Counted from the first letter of the stretch, positions 1-6,933 are shown. The stretch: DNA of 7,098 bases from Parcubacteria group bacterium (GCA_003565105.1 PXDG01000117.1:1-7098), one strand, 5' to 3'. A program made the numbers and translations. The notes: a model not told the origin generated them from the letters alone.

Positions 1-7
1 TGTATGA

Positions 8-1627
8 TTATGAAGATATGGGCAAAGTTATGGTAAATGTTGACCCCATTCCGACTCCTTGACTATAGACGGTGATGTCTCCGTGATGTTTTTGAACAAT
101 TAACCGAGATAAATATAATCCTACTCCACTTCCGTCTGGGCGTTTATTTTGAGCCGCTTCTGATCGAGTGAATTTTTCAAAGACCCACTTTTGCTGTTCT
201 TGACTAATCCCAAATCCATCATCAGAGACAACAATATTGACCACATCATCAGATCGAATGATAGAGACTTCTACTACACTTTGACCATATCTTAATGCAT
301 TTTCAAAGACATTGATCATTGCTTGAGTAATCTTCACCTGGTCTGCCATAACAAAAATAGGATCTGGAGATGGGTGAAATTCTACGTTCATCTTCAATGT
401 CTCTATCAAAAATTCTTTTTGGGTAAGAATTGTTGTAAAACAGGCATTCATTTCTATTGGTTGCTTTTCTGCGAGTTCAAAATTTCCACTTCGAAGAGAA
501 TTGACGGACAACACATCTATGACAATGTCCGAGAGAGATGATACTTGAATCAGTAACCGATCAAAAATATCCTTAACCCGTTGCCCCGCGTGATAGGTAG
601 GTAAGTCATCCCGAATTTTTTCTATATACCCTGATAGTACACTGACGGGAGTTCGTAATTGGTGTGATGAAATTTGTAAAAATAAGTTTTTTTCTTCAAC
701 AAGAGATTCTAAATTTAATTGCACTTCTTTTAATTGAGCTGTGTATCGTATACCTTCTAAAATCTGTCGATATATCATATAGGTCAAAACAACGATACTT
801 CCCAACATCAATATACGTGCAGAACCCGAATTACTATCTATATCAAAGCGATACTTAATAATTTCCAAATAAAAAGACACTGTCACAATCATTATAAGTA
901 AGAATACTTTCAACGACATGGAAGTGACGGTAAATAATCGGTGTTTTTTGATCACCCAGGCTATGATGATATTCATCCATAATAACCCCAATGGACTTAT
1001 ACGGAAAAATATGTTTTGATTTGTTATTAATGGTATAAATACACCAAATAACATCCCCCACCCTACAGCGATTCCTGTAGCCAGTAAGACACTTTGAAAT
1101 TCTTTTCTTCTGGATGGAGTTTGGATAATTGCTCGTACCAATAAAATAAATACGAGAGAAAACCCTATCACCAAATAGAAGGAATGGAGGTAATGAGGAA
1201 ATTCATTTAACCGCACAATCGCTTCTCCTGATTGATAAGAAACCAACCCAATCTCTGGAATTGCAATGTATCCAAGCACACTCAATCCAAAGAAAAAAAA
1301 TGCTTTCCACCTGATATCCCACACAACACTATTCCCTGATATAAGGTACCGGACAAAGCCAAGAAAACAGAACGGAAGAAACCCTGAAATAACATATGAA
1401 AGAATTGGATCATATATGGCTGGATTTGGCAGGTATAATGAAGAAGCAAGCATTGACCAAACTCCTGCAACAATTGAAATAAAGACATACCATATCGTTG
1501 ATTTTTTTCTCTTAAGCTCTGGAACAAATGCGTATCCGTAGATATATAAATACACCCCGATACATATAATAATAAGTCCGTTGAGCGAGCTGAAGGCAAT
1601 TTCTAAGATCTCTTGTGATGAGTTCAT
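8..1627 (-). CDS. Polytopic membrane sensor histidine kinase (second of tandem pair)
   Basis: A 539-residue kinase with the same plan as its upstream neighbour, so probably a diverged tandem duplicate. About nine hydrophobic segments fill residues 13-288 (near 13-31, 45-66, 75-95, 109-126, 148-169, 178-201, 208-226, 236-254, 271-288); the stretch around KKHRLF (227-232) resembles the end of HisKA_7TM sensor regions, followed by two further helices. A coiled linker (about 293-315) precedes HisKA with H322-Q-L-R-T326-P, then an N-box at N443, G1 DDGFGI (469-474), an F-box FEKF (483-486) and G2 GSGVGL (499-504). All catalytic motifs are present, including the Thr four residues after the His. The start ATG sits inside the stop of the first kinase (ATGA), which implies translational coupling and probably matched amounts, possibly a heterodimer (inference). 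The stop is TAA. The cognate response regulator is not in the window; it could lie just downstream. Confidence 0.92.
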   Translation of the reverse strand: MNSSQEILEIAFSSLNGLIIICIGVYLYIYGYAFVPELKRKKSTIWYVFISIVAGVWSMLASSLYLPNPAIYDPILSYVISGFLPFCFLGFVRYLISGNSVVWDIRWKAFFFFGLSVLGYIAIPEIGLVSYQSGEAIVRLNEFPHYLHSFYLVIGFSLVFILLVRAIIQTPSRRKEFQSVLLATGIAVGWGMLFGVFIPLITNQNIFFRISPLGLLWMNIIIAWVIKKHRLFTVTSMSLKVFLLIMIVTVSFYLEIIKYRFDIDSNSGSARILMLGSIVVLTYMIYRQILEGIRYTAQLKEVQLNLESLVEEKNLFLQISSHQLRTPVSVLSGYIEKIRDDLPTYHAGQRVKDIFDRLLIQVSSLSDIVIDVLSVNSLRSGNFELAEKQPIEMNACFTTILTQKEFLIETLKMNVEFHPSPDPIFVMADQVKITQAMINVFENALRYGQSVVEVSIIRSDDVVNIVVSDDGFGISQEQQKWVFEKFTRSEAAQNKRPDGSGVGLYLSRLIVQKHHGDITVYSQGVGMGSTFTITLPISS

Positions 1628-3276
1628 AGTTCAGTATATTTAGGTATTCGTATTCGACAGATCGTCCCTTGATCGATTCCTGGACTACTCATTTTGATAG
1701 AACCTCCATGGGATTCAATAATATATTTAGCTAAATACAACCCTAATCCAGAACCATCTGGATGTCGAATTAAAGCTCTCTTAGAACGATAAAACCTGCG
1801 GTATAAATTTTTCACTTCTTCTTTGATAAGCCCTATTCCATCATCTGTTATGGTGATAGAATAATACTTTGTACCTAAATCTAATCGTACTCGTATTTTT
1901 TCTTTTCCAAAAATGAGTGCATTTTCTAAGACTTTCATTAATGCTTGTTTGAGCCAAAAAGCGTCACCTACCACAGAATAATCTCTTTCATTTGAATCCA
2001 TTGTCACTTCTATATGCTTTTCTAAAATAGAATGTTCTCGAGAAATAATCGCAGCCTCAAGAACCTCTTGTAAATCGATTTTTTTCTCGATTCTCAAAAC
2101 ATCAGTTTGAGAGCTTATCGAGTTAGCCAAACTTATATCATCAACTACCGTCTGAAGCCGTTGAGTATTGATATACATTTTCACTAAATCATTCTTCATT
2201 ATCTGATCATAAAAGAACTCTGACCCTTCATTGTCAATGAGTAGGGACAAGTACTGGTGTATCACTCCTAACGGAGCACGAAGTTGATGGGCTGTCATTC
2301 GTAGAAATGAATCTTTCACTTCAATTAACTTTTCAAGAGACTGATTTTTCTCTCTCAAAACCTCTTTATACTCTGATTCTTTTTCTAATTCACGTATAAA
2401 AAAGAATCCTAATATCAAAAAACAGCAAAGAATAATAGCATCAAATACCATTACTATGTCACTCGTATTATTCATCGTATTTAAGAACAATACAAAAGCT
2501 AATGCCGATATCAATATTTGGGCAGTCACCAACTTAAAATCTAAGACGTCCTCTTTAATCAATCCTATAATCAAGATAACAATCCATAGGCTTGATAATA
2601 CCATTCCGATATTAAATAGATTCCCTAGATGAGGAAGGATAGGATGAATCACACTAGCCAGGAGTAGCCCAATTACCGAGCAGACCATCCCCACCGAAAA
2701 GTACGAGACAATATTGCGCTGCTGAGAATCTGTTAAACGTGGCATTCGACGAAGCAAGACTATCACACTTCCTATTAACGTCATTCCTATCAACAATTGA
2801 TAGCCAAAAATCCATTCAGTATAATTGGGAAGATACAGCTCATCACGTAAAGATACGCCTGAAATTACGGTATTTCCAAGTAAAGGAATAAGTGAGAGAA
2901 TGAAACAAATAATGGTTCCAAAGGTAATACTCCAATTCAATTTCTTATGGTATATCACGGAGGGATAATGAAGGCACGTTAAGAAAAATCCAACGGCAAC
3001 AACCAACATACCAAAGTACAAATACTTAACTGTAATCTCTGCTAAAAAAGCTCTGTTTTCAATAATTTCAGGAGAATACATCACTGCCTTATGTGATAAG
3101 GTAGGGAAATAGCTACTCAATCCATATAAAAACAACCAACTAAACACCCAGACAATCCCCCCAGCAAGAGGGAGTAATAACCATGGAGATGTGAGTGAGT
3201 TCTGTCTATTACTCAACACTATCCAGGCAACAATCTGAATCATTACTATGATTATTGCTAAGACTGCGTATAGCAT
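1624..3276 (-). CDS. Polytopic membrane sensor histidine kinase (first of tandem pair)
   Basis: A 550-residue sensor kinase that would autophosphorylate on His and pass the phosphate to a response regulator. The N-terminal half (1 to about 294) has about nine hydrophobic segments (near 3-22, 31-51, 85-102, 113-134, 156-176, 190-212, 218-240, 247-266, 273-294), resembling the 7TM sensor region of HisKA_7TM kinases plus an extra helix pair. A short coiled linker (296-320) leads to the HisKA domain with the box H330-Q-L-R-A334-P. The ATP-binding domain has an N-box at N452, G1 DDGIGL (478-483), an F-box around F495 and G2 GSGLGL (508-513). Catalytic motifs look intact, but the residue four after the His is Ala instead of Thr/Asn. 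No PAS or HAMP domain is evident; the signal is presumably membrane-borne or lipidic (inference). Its TGA stop overlaps the next kinase's ATG by 4 bp. No Shine-Dalgarno sequence; a strong -10 box sits just upstream. Confidence 0.92.
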   Translation of the reverse strand: MLYAVLAIIIVMIQIVAWIVLSNRQNSLTSPWLLLPLAGGIVWVFSWLFLYGLSSYFPTLSHKAVMYSPEIIENRAFLAEITVKYLYFGMLVVAVGFFLTCLHYPSVIYHKKLNWSITFGTIICFILSLIPLLGNTVISGVSLRDELYLPNYTEWIFGYQLLIGMTLIGSVIVLLRRMPRLTDSQQRNIVSYFSVGMVCSVIGLLLASVIHPILPHLGNLFNIGMVLSSLWIVILIIGLIKEDVLDFKLVTAQILISALAFVLFLNTMNNTSDIVMVFDAIILCCFLILGFFFIRELEKESEYKEVLREKNQSLEKLIEVKDSFLRMTAHQLRAPLGVIHQYLSLLIDNEGSEFFYDQIMKNDLVKMYINTQRLQTVVDDISLANSISSQTDVLRIEKKIDLQEVLEAAIISREHSILEKHIEVTMDSNERDYSVVGDAFWLKQALMKVLENALIFGKEKIRVRLDLGTKYYSITITDDGIGLIKEEVKNLYRRFYRSKRALIRHPDGSGLGLYLAKYIIESHGGSIKMSSPGIDQGTICRIRIPKYTEL

Positions 3277-3294
3277 AGACTTTGTGTTTTATAT

Positions 3295-3324
3295 ATTATA
3301 TTCTGTCTGTCTTTATTATGACAT
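3295..3324 (-). promoter_or_regulatory. Predicted sigma-70-type promoter for the histidine kinase pair
   Basis: On the minus strand a perfect -10 box TATAAT (3300-3295) lies 18 bp after ATGTCA (3324-3319; 4 of 6 to the -35 consensus), the latter overlapping the last codons of the RNHCP gene. Only 18 nt separate the -10 box from the kinase ATG, so transcription would begin near 3288 and leave a leader of about 11 nt. The 39-bp gap has no terminator-like hairpin, so read-through from dnaG-rpoD-RNHCP is also possible. Confidence 0.5.
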
Positions 3325-3639
3325 ATGAGACTGCTTTTCTGCAAAGGTTTTCATCACTTCGATAATTGTTGACATACTATCTTGATCAGAAAGTTTTGTT
3401 TTTTGTTCTGTACGACAGCGCAAACAACGATGAACCACTGACTGAGGATCTCCTGCTTTCACAATGATTTGCATTGGCTCCATCATTCCCTGACAACTAT
3501 GGGCTCGATCACCTGGATTAACATCAACGTGCTGAGAATACAAACAGTGAGGACAATGATTCGTATACCCATTTCCCTCTACTTTGGCACCACAGTGCTC
3601 ACAAACGAATGATTCAATCGTTCGTTGAAAACGCTTCAT
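3316..3639 (-). CDS. RNHCP-family zinc-ribbon protein, function unknown
   Basis: A 107-residue basic protein matching the RNHCP domain family, a small uncharacterised family named after its Arg-Asn-His-Cys-Pro motif. Here that motif is T26-N-H28-C29-P-H-C32, so the first residue is Thr instead of Arg; the family's CLWSxHVD and PGDR segments appear as CLYSQHVD (32-39) and NPGDR (41-45). Two knuckles, C13-x2-C16 and C29-x2-C32, probably form one zinc ribbon; C49, H70, C72 and C75 could form a second metal site (inference from spacing). There is no signal peptide or membrane segment, so it is probably cytoplasmic; nucleic-acid binding is plausible for such a ribbon but not shown. The gene starts 3 bp after the rpoD stop, indicating cotranscription with dnaG-rpoD. 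The C-terminal 25 residues (about 83-107) are a helical, non-conserved-looking tail. The stop is TAA. Confidence 0.85.
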   Translation of the reverse strand: MKRFQRTIESFVCEHCGAKVEGNGYTNHCPHCLYSQHVDVNPGDRAHSCQGMMEPMQIIVKAGDPQSVVHRCLRCRTEQKTKLSDQDSMSTIIEVMKTFAEKQSHMS

Positions 3640-3642
3640 ACT

Positions 3643-4758
3643 TTAATAATCTCGAAGTTTACGAATACTCATATGATCTCGAATTTTTTCTAAAGCCTTA
3701 ACTTCAATTTGTCGAATACGCTCTCTGGTAACCCCAAATTCCGCTCCGACTTCTTCCAAGGTATGAGTAATTCCATCTTCTAATCCAAACCGCATCTGAA
3801 GAATTTTTTGTTCCCGATCATTCAAATCCCCTAAAATTTCGTGAAGATGCTCCCGTAAAAGATTTCTACTGGCGGTTTGAGTAGGACTCAATGATTCCGT
3901 ATCTTCAATAAAATCTCCAAGAGAACTACTCTCATCACTATCACCTACTGGAGCCTGTAGTGAGACAGTATCTTGATTAATCTTAATAATTTGATGAACT
4001 TTATCTACTTCCAACTCCATTTCAGCAGCAATTTCTTCTGGTAAGGGTTCTCTTCCTAATTCTTGAACTAACCCTCGAACTACTTGGGTATATTTATTGA
4101 TAGTTTCTACCATATGAACGGGAATTCGAATGGTTCGTGCCTGATCTGCAAGAGCTCGAGTAATGGCTTGTCGAATCCACCAGGTGGCATAGGTTGAGAA
4201 TTTAAATCCTTTGGAGTAATCAAATTTCTCAATAGCTTTAAATAATCCTAAGTTCCCTTCCTGAATCAAATCCAGCAATGTCAAATTCGGACTTCGCCCT
4301 ACATACTTTTTGGCAATCGAAACCACTAATCGAAGGTTAGCCTCTGCTAACTCTTGCTTAGCAATATCGTCTCCTGCAATAATTCTCTTCGATAGAGTTA
4401 CTTCTTGATCTTTATTAAGTAATGGAATGCTTCCAATTTCTTTTAAATACAATTGCACTGGATCTGGTAATTCTTCCTCCCATTTTTCTTTGTTTTGGCG
4501 AGAATCTCCATCACCCAAACCGTCATCAGTAACACTGGGGAGAAATTCTATTTCATCTTGGACGGTAATATTTCGAACTTTCAACATTTCATAAATTTCT
4601 TCGAGCTTCTCAAGATTATCCTCAATATTCGGTAAAGCGTACATAATTTCAGTTTCCGTGACAAAACCACGGGCTGTACCTTGCTTGATTAAGGTACGAA
4701 TTGCTTTTTCTATTACTTCATTGGAAGGTTCAATGATTGTTTCTTGGTCTGATGACAT
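3643..4758 (-). CDS. rpoD: Primary (housekeeping) RNA polymerase sigma factor
   Basis: A sigma-70 group 1 factor of 371 residues that directs RNA polymerase to -10/-35 promoters. Domains in order: a region 1.1-like helical segment (about 14-75), an acidic linker, region 1.2 (about 97-130, PVQLYLKEIG), and region 2 (about 135-210) with the DLIQEGNLGL core-binding segment and the -10-reading/melting helix around FSTYATWWIRQAITRALADQ (187-206; Q197 and T200 correspond to the -10 contact residues). Region 3 starts at IRIPVHMVETINK, and region 4.2 has the -35 helix-turn-helix TLEEVGAEFGVTRERIRQIE (333-352). The C-terminus is RKLRDY. It lacks the long non-conserved insert found between regions 1.2 and 2 in Escherichia coli RpoD, giving a compact Bacillus-like form. 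The region 1.1 segment marks it as a primary rather than alternative sigma factor. It lies between dnaG (21 bp) and the RNHCP gene (3 bp), presumably in one transcript. No Shine-Dalgarno sequence is seen; the stop is TAA. Confidence 0.97.
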   Translation of the reverse strand: MSSDQETIIEPSNEVIEKAIRTLIKQGTARGFVTETEIMYALPNIEDNLEKLEEIYEMLKVRNITVQDEIEFLPSVTDDGLGDGDSRQNKEKWEEELPDPVQLYLKEIGSIPLLNKDQEVTLSKRIIAGDDIAKQELAEANLRLVVSIAKKYVGRSPNLTLLDLIQEGNLGLFKAIEKFDYSKGFKFSTYATWWIRQAITRALADQARTIRIPVHMVETINKYTQVVRGLVQELGREPLPEEIAAEMELEVDKVHQIIKINQDTVSLQAPVGDSDESSSLGDFIEDTESLSPTQTASRNLLREHLHEILGDLNDREQKILQMRFGLEDGITHTLEEVGAEFGVTRERIRQIEVKALEKIRDHMSIRKLRDY

Positions 4759-4779
4759 AGCGAAAAATAAGGTTAATAA

Positions 4780-6567
4780 CTAATCAGTGGATTCAGTAAG
4801 TTTATTGATTTTTTGTAAAATAAGCTGGACTTGATCTCGATCACCAGATTGTTTTACTTGTTTCAATTGTCTTCGAAGAGCTCTGACAGCTGCTCTTTTA
4901 TATTGAACATTAAGTAACTCGATAGCATCTTGGAGTGTACTTTGGATTTGTTCTGGGGAAAGACTATTCTCTTGAATAGCTTGTTCTGCTTCAAAGTAGA
5001 CCTCTTCAAAGAGTGTACGCTCTTCTTCTGTAAGCGATTCAAAGATATTTTCCCGAGACAAAGTCGAGTGCTGTTGATAATATTTTCTAATATGTTGAAA
5101 AATCGATCGAAGTACCGGTTGAGTAAAAATATACTCTTCTTGCTTAAGTATATCATAGTTTTCTAAATTGAAAAGAAGGTACCCTACAATTGTTCGTTGT
5201 AATCTCATTGATGGAGTAACCTTAGCGGGACTTTTTTGTTTCTCAGAAGATTTTGTGGGATATCGTTTTTCTGTTCGAGATGCCTCCAATAACTGATACA
5301 TATCCTGATCAAGGAGGCCAAGTAACTGAGATATTTTTTGAATATGAGCATTTTTCTGAATAGGGTCCGTAACATTGCGAATCACTTCCACTGCTTCTCT
5401 AGCAACGTTTTGACGCGTTTCAATATCATCAGCTTGTGCAACAACATCTTGAATATAATACTCAATAAATTCAACTGGTTGAGAAATAATTTTCTGCCAC
5501 TCTTCTGGCTTATCTCGAATAATATCAGCAGCATCTTTTCCTGAACGTAGAGGGATAACCGATACTTGCCCACCGTGCTCAAGAATTTTTTTCGCGGAAC
5601 GCTTACAGGCTTCTAACCCAGCAGAATCATTATCAAAGCACAAACAAAACATATTCGTATACCTCTTGAGTAATCGGATGTGATCATCAGTAAGAGCGGT
5701 CCCTGACACTGCTACCACTTCCTTGACTCCTACTTGATGAGACATCATTACATCCATCTGACCCTCGACCAAAATCACCCTCTTTTTTTGTTTGAGATGA
5801 ATTTTAGCTAAATCCAATCCAAAAAGCAAGCGTTTTTTATCAAAAAGTGACGTTTGCGGTGAATTAACATACTTCCCCATTTTACCATCATCAAATTCAG
5901 GTAAAATACGTCCAGTAAAACCAACGGTCCGTCCTAAAGGATCTCGGATAGGAATCATAATTCGTCCACGAAACCGATCATACACTTTTCCTTGTTTTGA
6001 CTGCACCCCCATACCAGATTCAAGAAGCTCTTGTTTGGAATATCCTCGCTGAGTAAGAGAATTGGTTAAGGTTGAATATGATTGAGGCGCAAACCCAATC
6101 CCAAACGCTTCTAAACTATCGTTATTCAGTCCACGATTCACAATATACTCTCGAGCTTTCTGTCCATACTGTGGATGTTTCCATATTGCTTGATACAATT
6201 TAGTTGCATCTTGCAAAACTTCAAAGAGTTTTTTCTTTGCCTCAGTTCGATCATTCGATTGATGAGAATGTACTCCTGTTTGCAACTTCACTCCACATCG
6301 TTCTGCCAAGACTTCTAAAGCTTCCCGAAAAGTAATTCCCTCTACTTCCATCAAAAAAGTAAAGACATCTCCTGCCTTATCTCCTCCAAAATCTTTAAAT
6401 ATCTGGAGCTCAGGACTCACCATAAAGGACGGCGTTCTCTCTGAACGAAAGGGAGAAAGTGCTTTAAAATTGGATCCAGCTGGAGTAAGCTGAACATACT
6501 CATTCACGAGTTCTACAATATCGATTCTACGCTTAATTTCTTCGACATCTTGATTCATAGCAACCAT
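4780..6567 (-). CDS. dnaG: DNA primase DnaG with a zinc-less N-terminal domain
   Basis: Synthesises the RNA primers that start Okazaki fragments; 595 residues, typical for DnaG. The N-terminal domain (about 5-95) keeps the zinc-domain framework (FKALSPF at 34-40, TPSF at 45-48, QIFKDF at 55-60, GDVFTFLME at 66-74), but the four zinc ligands (Cys, His, Cys, Cys) are replaced by S38, R41, D59 and G62. The catalytic core follows at about 110-370: the basic RFRGRIMIPI (198-207), then the TOPRIM motifs VEGQMD (267-272, E268) and FDNDSAG (311-317, D312 and D314). The last TOPRIM acidic motif reads GKDAAD (343-348) rather than the usual GxDPD. A Lys/Ser-rich linker (about 430-455) leads to a helical C-terminal helicase-binding-type domain (about 455-595). 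The stop is TAG. A second Met at codon 4 (6558-6556) is an equally plausible start, since neither has a ribosome-binding site. rpoD begins 21 bp downstream. Confidence 0.96.
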   Translation of the reverse strand: MVAMNQDVEEIKRRIDIVELVNEYVQLTPAGSNFKALSPFRSERTPSFMVSPELQIFKDFGGDKAGDVFTFLMEVEGITFREALEVLAERCGVKLQTGVHSHQSNDRTEAKKKLFEVLQDATKLYQAIWKHPQYGQKAREYIVNRGLNNDSLEAFGIGFAPQSYSTLTNSLTQRGYSKQELLESGMGVQSKQGKVYDRFRGRIMIPIRDPLGRTVGFTGRILPEFDDGKMGKYVNSPQTSLFDKKRLLFGLDLAKIHLKQKKRVILVEGQMDVMMSHQVGVKEVVAVSGTALTDDHIRLLKRYTNMFCLCFDNDSAGLEACKRSAKKILEHGGQVSVIPLRSGKDAADIIRDKPEEWQKIISQPVEFIEYYIQDVVAQADDIETRQNVAREAVEVIRNVTDPIQKNAHIQKISQLLGLLDQDMYQLLEASRTEKRYPTKSSEKQKSPAKVTPSMRLQRTIVGYLLFNLENYDILKQEEYIFTQPVLRSIFQHIRKYYQQHSTLSRENIFESLTEEERTLFEEVYFEAEQAIQENSLSPEQIQSTLQDAIELLNVQYKRAAVRALRRQLKQVKQSGDRDQVQLILQKINKLTESTD

Positions 6568-6575
6568 TTATTTTG

Positions 6576-6612
6576 AAAAAAGGAGCCAAGATTCTTCAAA
6601 TGGAAGACCTTG
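6576..6612 (-). terminator. Weak hairpin plus T-run in the 85-bp ferredoxin-dnaG gap (possible attenuator)
   Basis: Read on the minus strand, CAAG (6612-6609) can pair with CTTG (6590-6587) and TCTTC (6607-6603) with GAAGA (6597-6593). They are separated by a small 1x2 internal loop and closed by a 5-nt loop. Five bases later there is a run of six T (6581-6576). This resembles an intrinsic terminator, but the stem is imperfect and not GC-rich and the T-run is displaced from the stem base, so termination would be partial at best. A partly leaky element here would separate ferredoxin from dnaG levels. The rest of the gap holds no reading frame. Confidence 0.25.
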
Positions 6613-6652
6613 ACTCGTATAAGACATCTTTTAGAGGAGTCCCTCAACCGAT

Positions 6653-6925
6653 TTATGCTTCTGGATATACTTGAGTACCATCTTCATCATACAAAAAAAT
6701 GGCTGCGGTTGGACAAGATTGAGCAGCTAACATCAATGTATCATCATCAACACCTGACACATCAAGAGATGTAACATCAGTAGTATCTGAAGTTCGACCA
6801 TCATCTTGAAGTTTAAACACCGCTTTATTCTCACCATCAATTTCGAATACATCAGGATAAACAGCAATACAACTTGCTGCTCCGATACAAAGGTCACGAT
6901 CTACTTTCATTGTTTTAATTGCCAT
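6653..6925 (-). CDS. Small single-cluster ferredoxin (likely [3Fe-4S] type)
   Basis: A 90-residue soluble electron carrier. Near the N-terminus is the cluster motif C13-I-G-A16-A-S-C19, and the last ligand is C71 followed by P72-T-A, which matches single-cluster bacterial ferredoxins. Only three cysteines are present: the position that is the second Cys of a [4Fe-4S] site (residue 16) is Ala, so a [3Fe-4S] cluster is the likelier cofactor, although an incomplete [4Fe-4S] site cannot be excluded. The protein is strongly acidic (about 18 Asp/Glu against 6 Lys/Arg), usual for a ferredoxin. C19 and C71 are separated by 51 residues, including an Asp/Thr/Ser-rich stretch at about 40-62. It ends in TAA. 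It starts 8 bp after the NifU-like gene and has its own predicted promoter; no good Shine-Dalgarno sequence precedes the ATG (an AGGT lies 14 nt away, too far). No redox partner enzyme is visible here, so its electron acceptor is unknown. Confidence 0.88.
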   Translation of the reverse strand: MAIKTMKVDRDLCIGAASCIAVYPDVFEIDGENKAVFKLQDDGRTSDTTDVTSLDVSGVDDDTLMLAAQSCPTAAIFLYDEDGTQVYPEA

Positions 6926-6933
6926 AATTTGTG

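Noticed and set aside
1266..1541. Plus-strand open frame of 91 codons antisense to the second kinase, and similar plus-strand frames at 323-541, 664-858, 4930-5166 and 5338-5544.
   Set aside because: They lie wholly opposite well-supported genes, have no promoter or ribosome-binding site, and their translations resemble no domain; they are shadows of AT-rich coding sequence.
1282..1599. Second minus-strand frame of 105 codons inside the membrane region of the second kinase, plus smaller ones at 855-1061, 4863-5156 and 5382-5582.
   Set aside because: Alternate-frame readings of the kinase and dnaG genes, which have full domain support.
1624..1627. Recoding of TGA (Gly in some CPR lineages), which would extend the first kinase past its stop.
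   Set aside because: Read-through meets TAG after eight codons, and no other gene in the window contains an in-frame TGA, so TGA is best read as a normal stop.
3301..3313. Short GACA/GACAGA tandem repeat in the gap before the first kinase.
   Set aside because: Only two to three copies of a 4-bp unit; easily chance and not a repeat feature.
4759..4800. TATTAA-like -10 element before rpoD.
   Set aside because: Only 4 of 6 matches and no acceptable -35 hexamer at 16-19 bp; rpoD is more simply explained as cotranscribed with dnaG.
6617..6647. Possible dnaG promoter on the minus strand: TTGAGG (6647-6642) and TTATAC (6622-6617) spaced 19 bp.
   Set aside because: Both hexamers are imperfect and the spacer is long, and any transcript would run straight into the hairpin/T-run before dnaG. 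Too weak to annotate.
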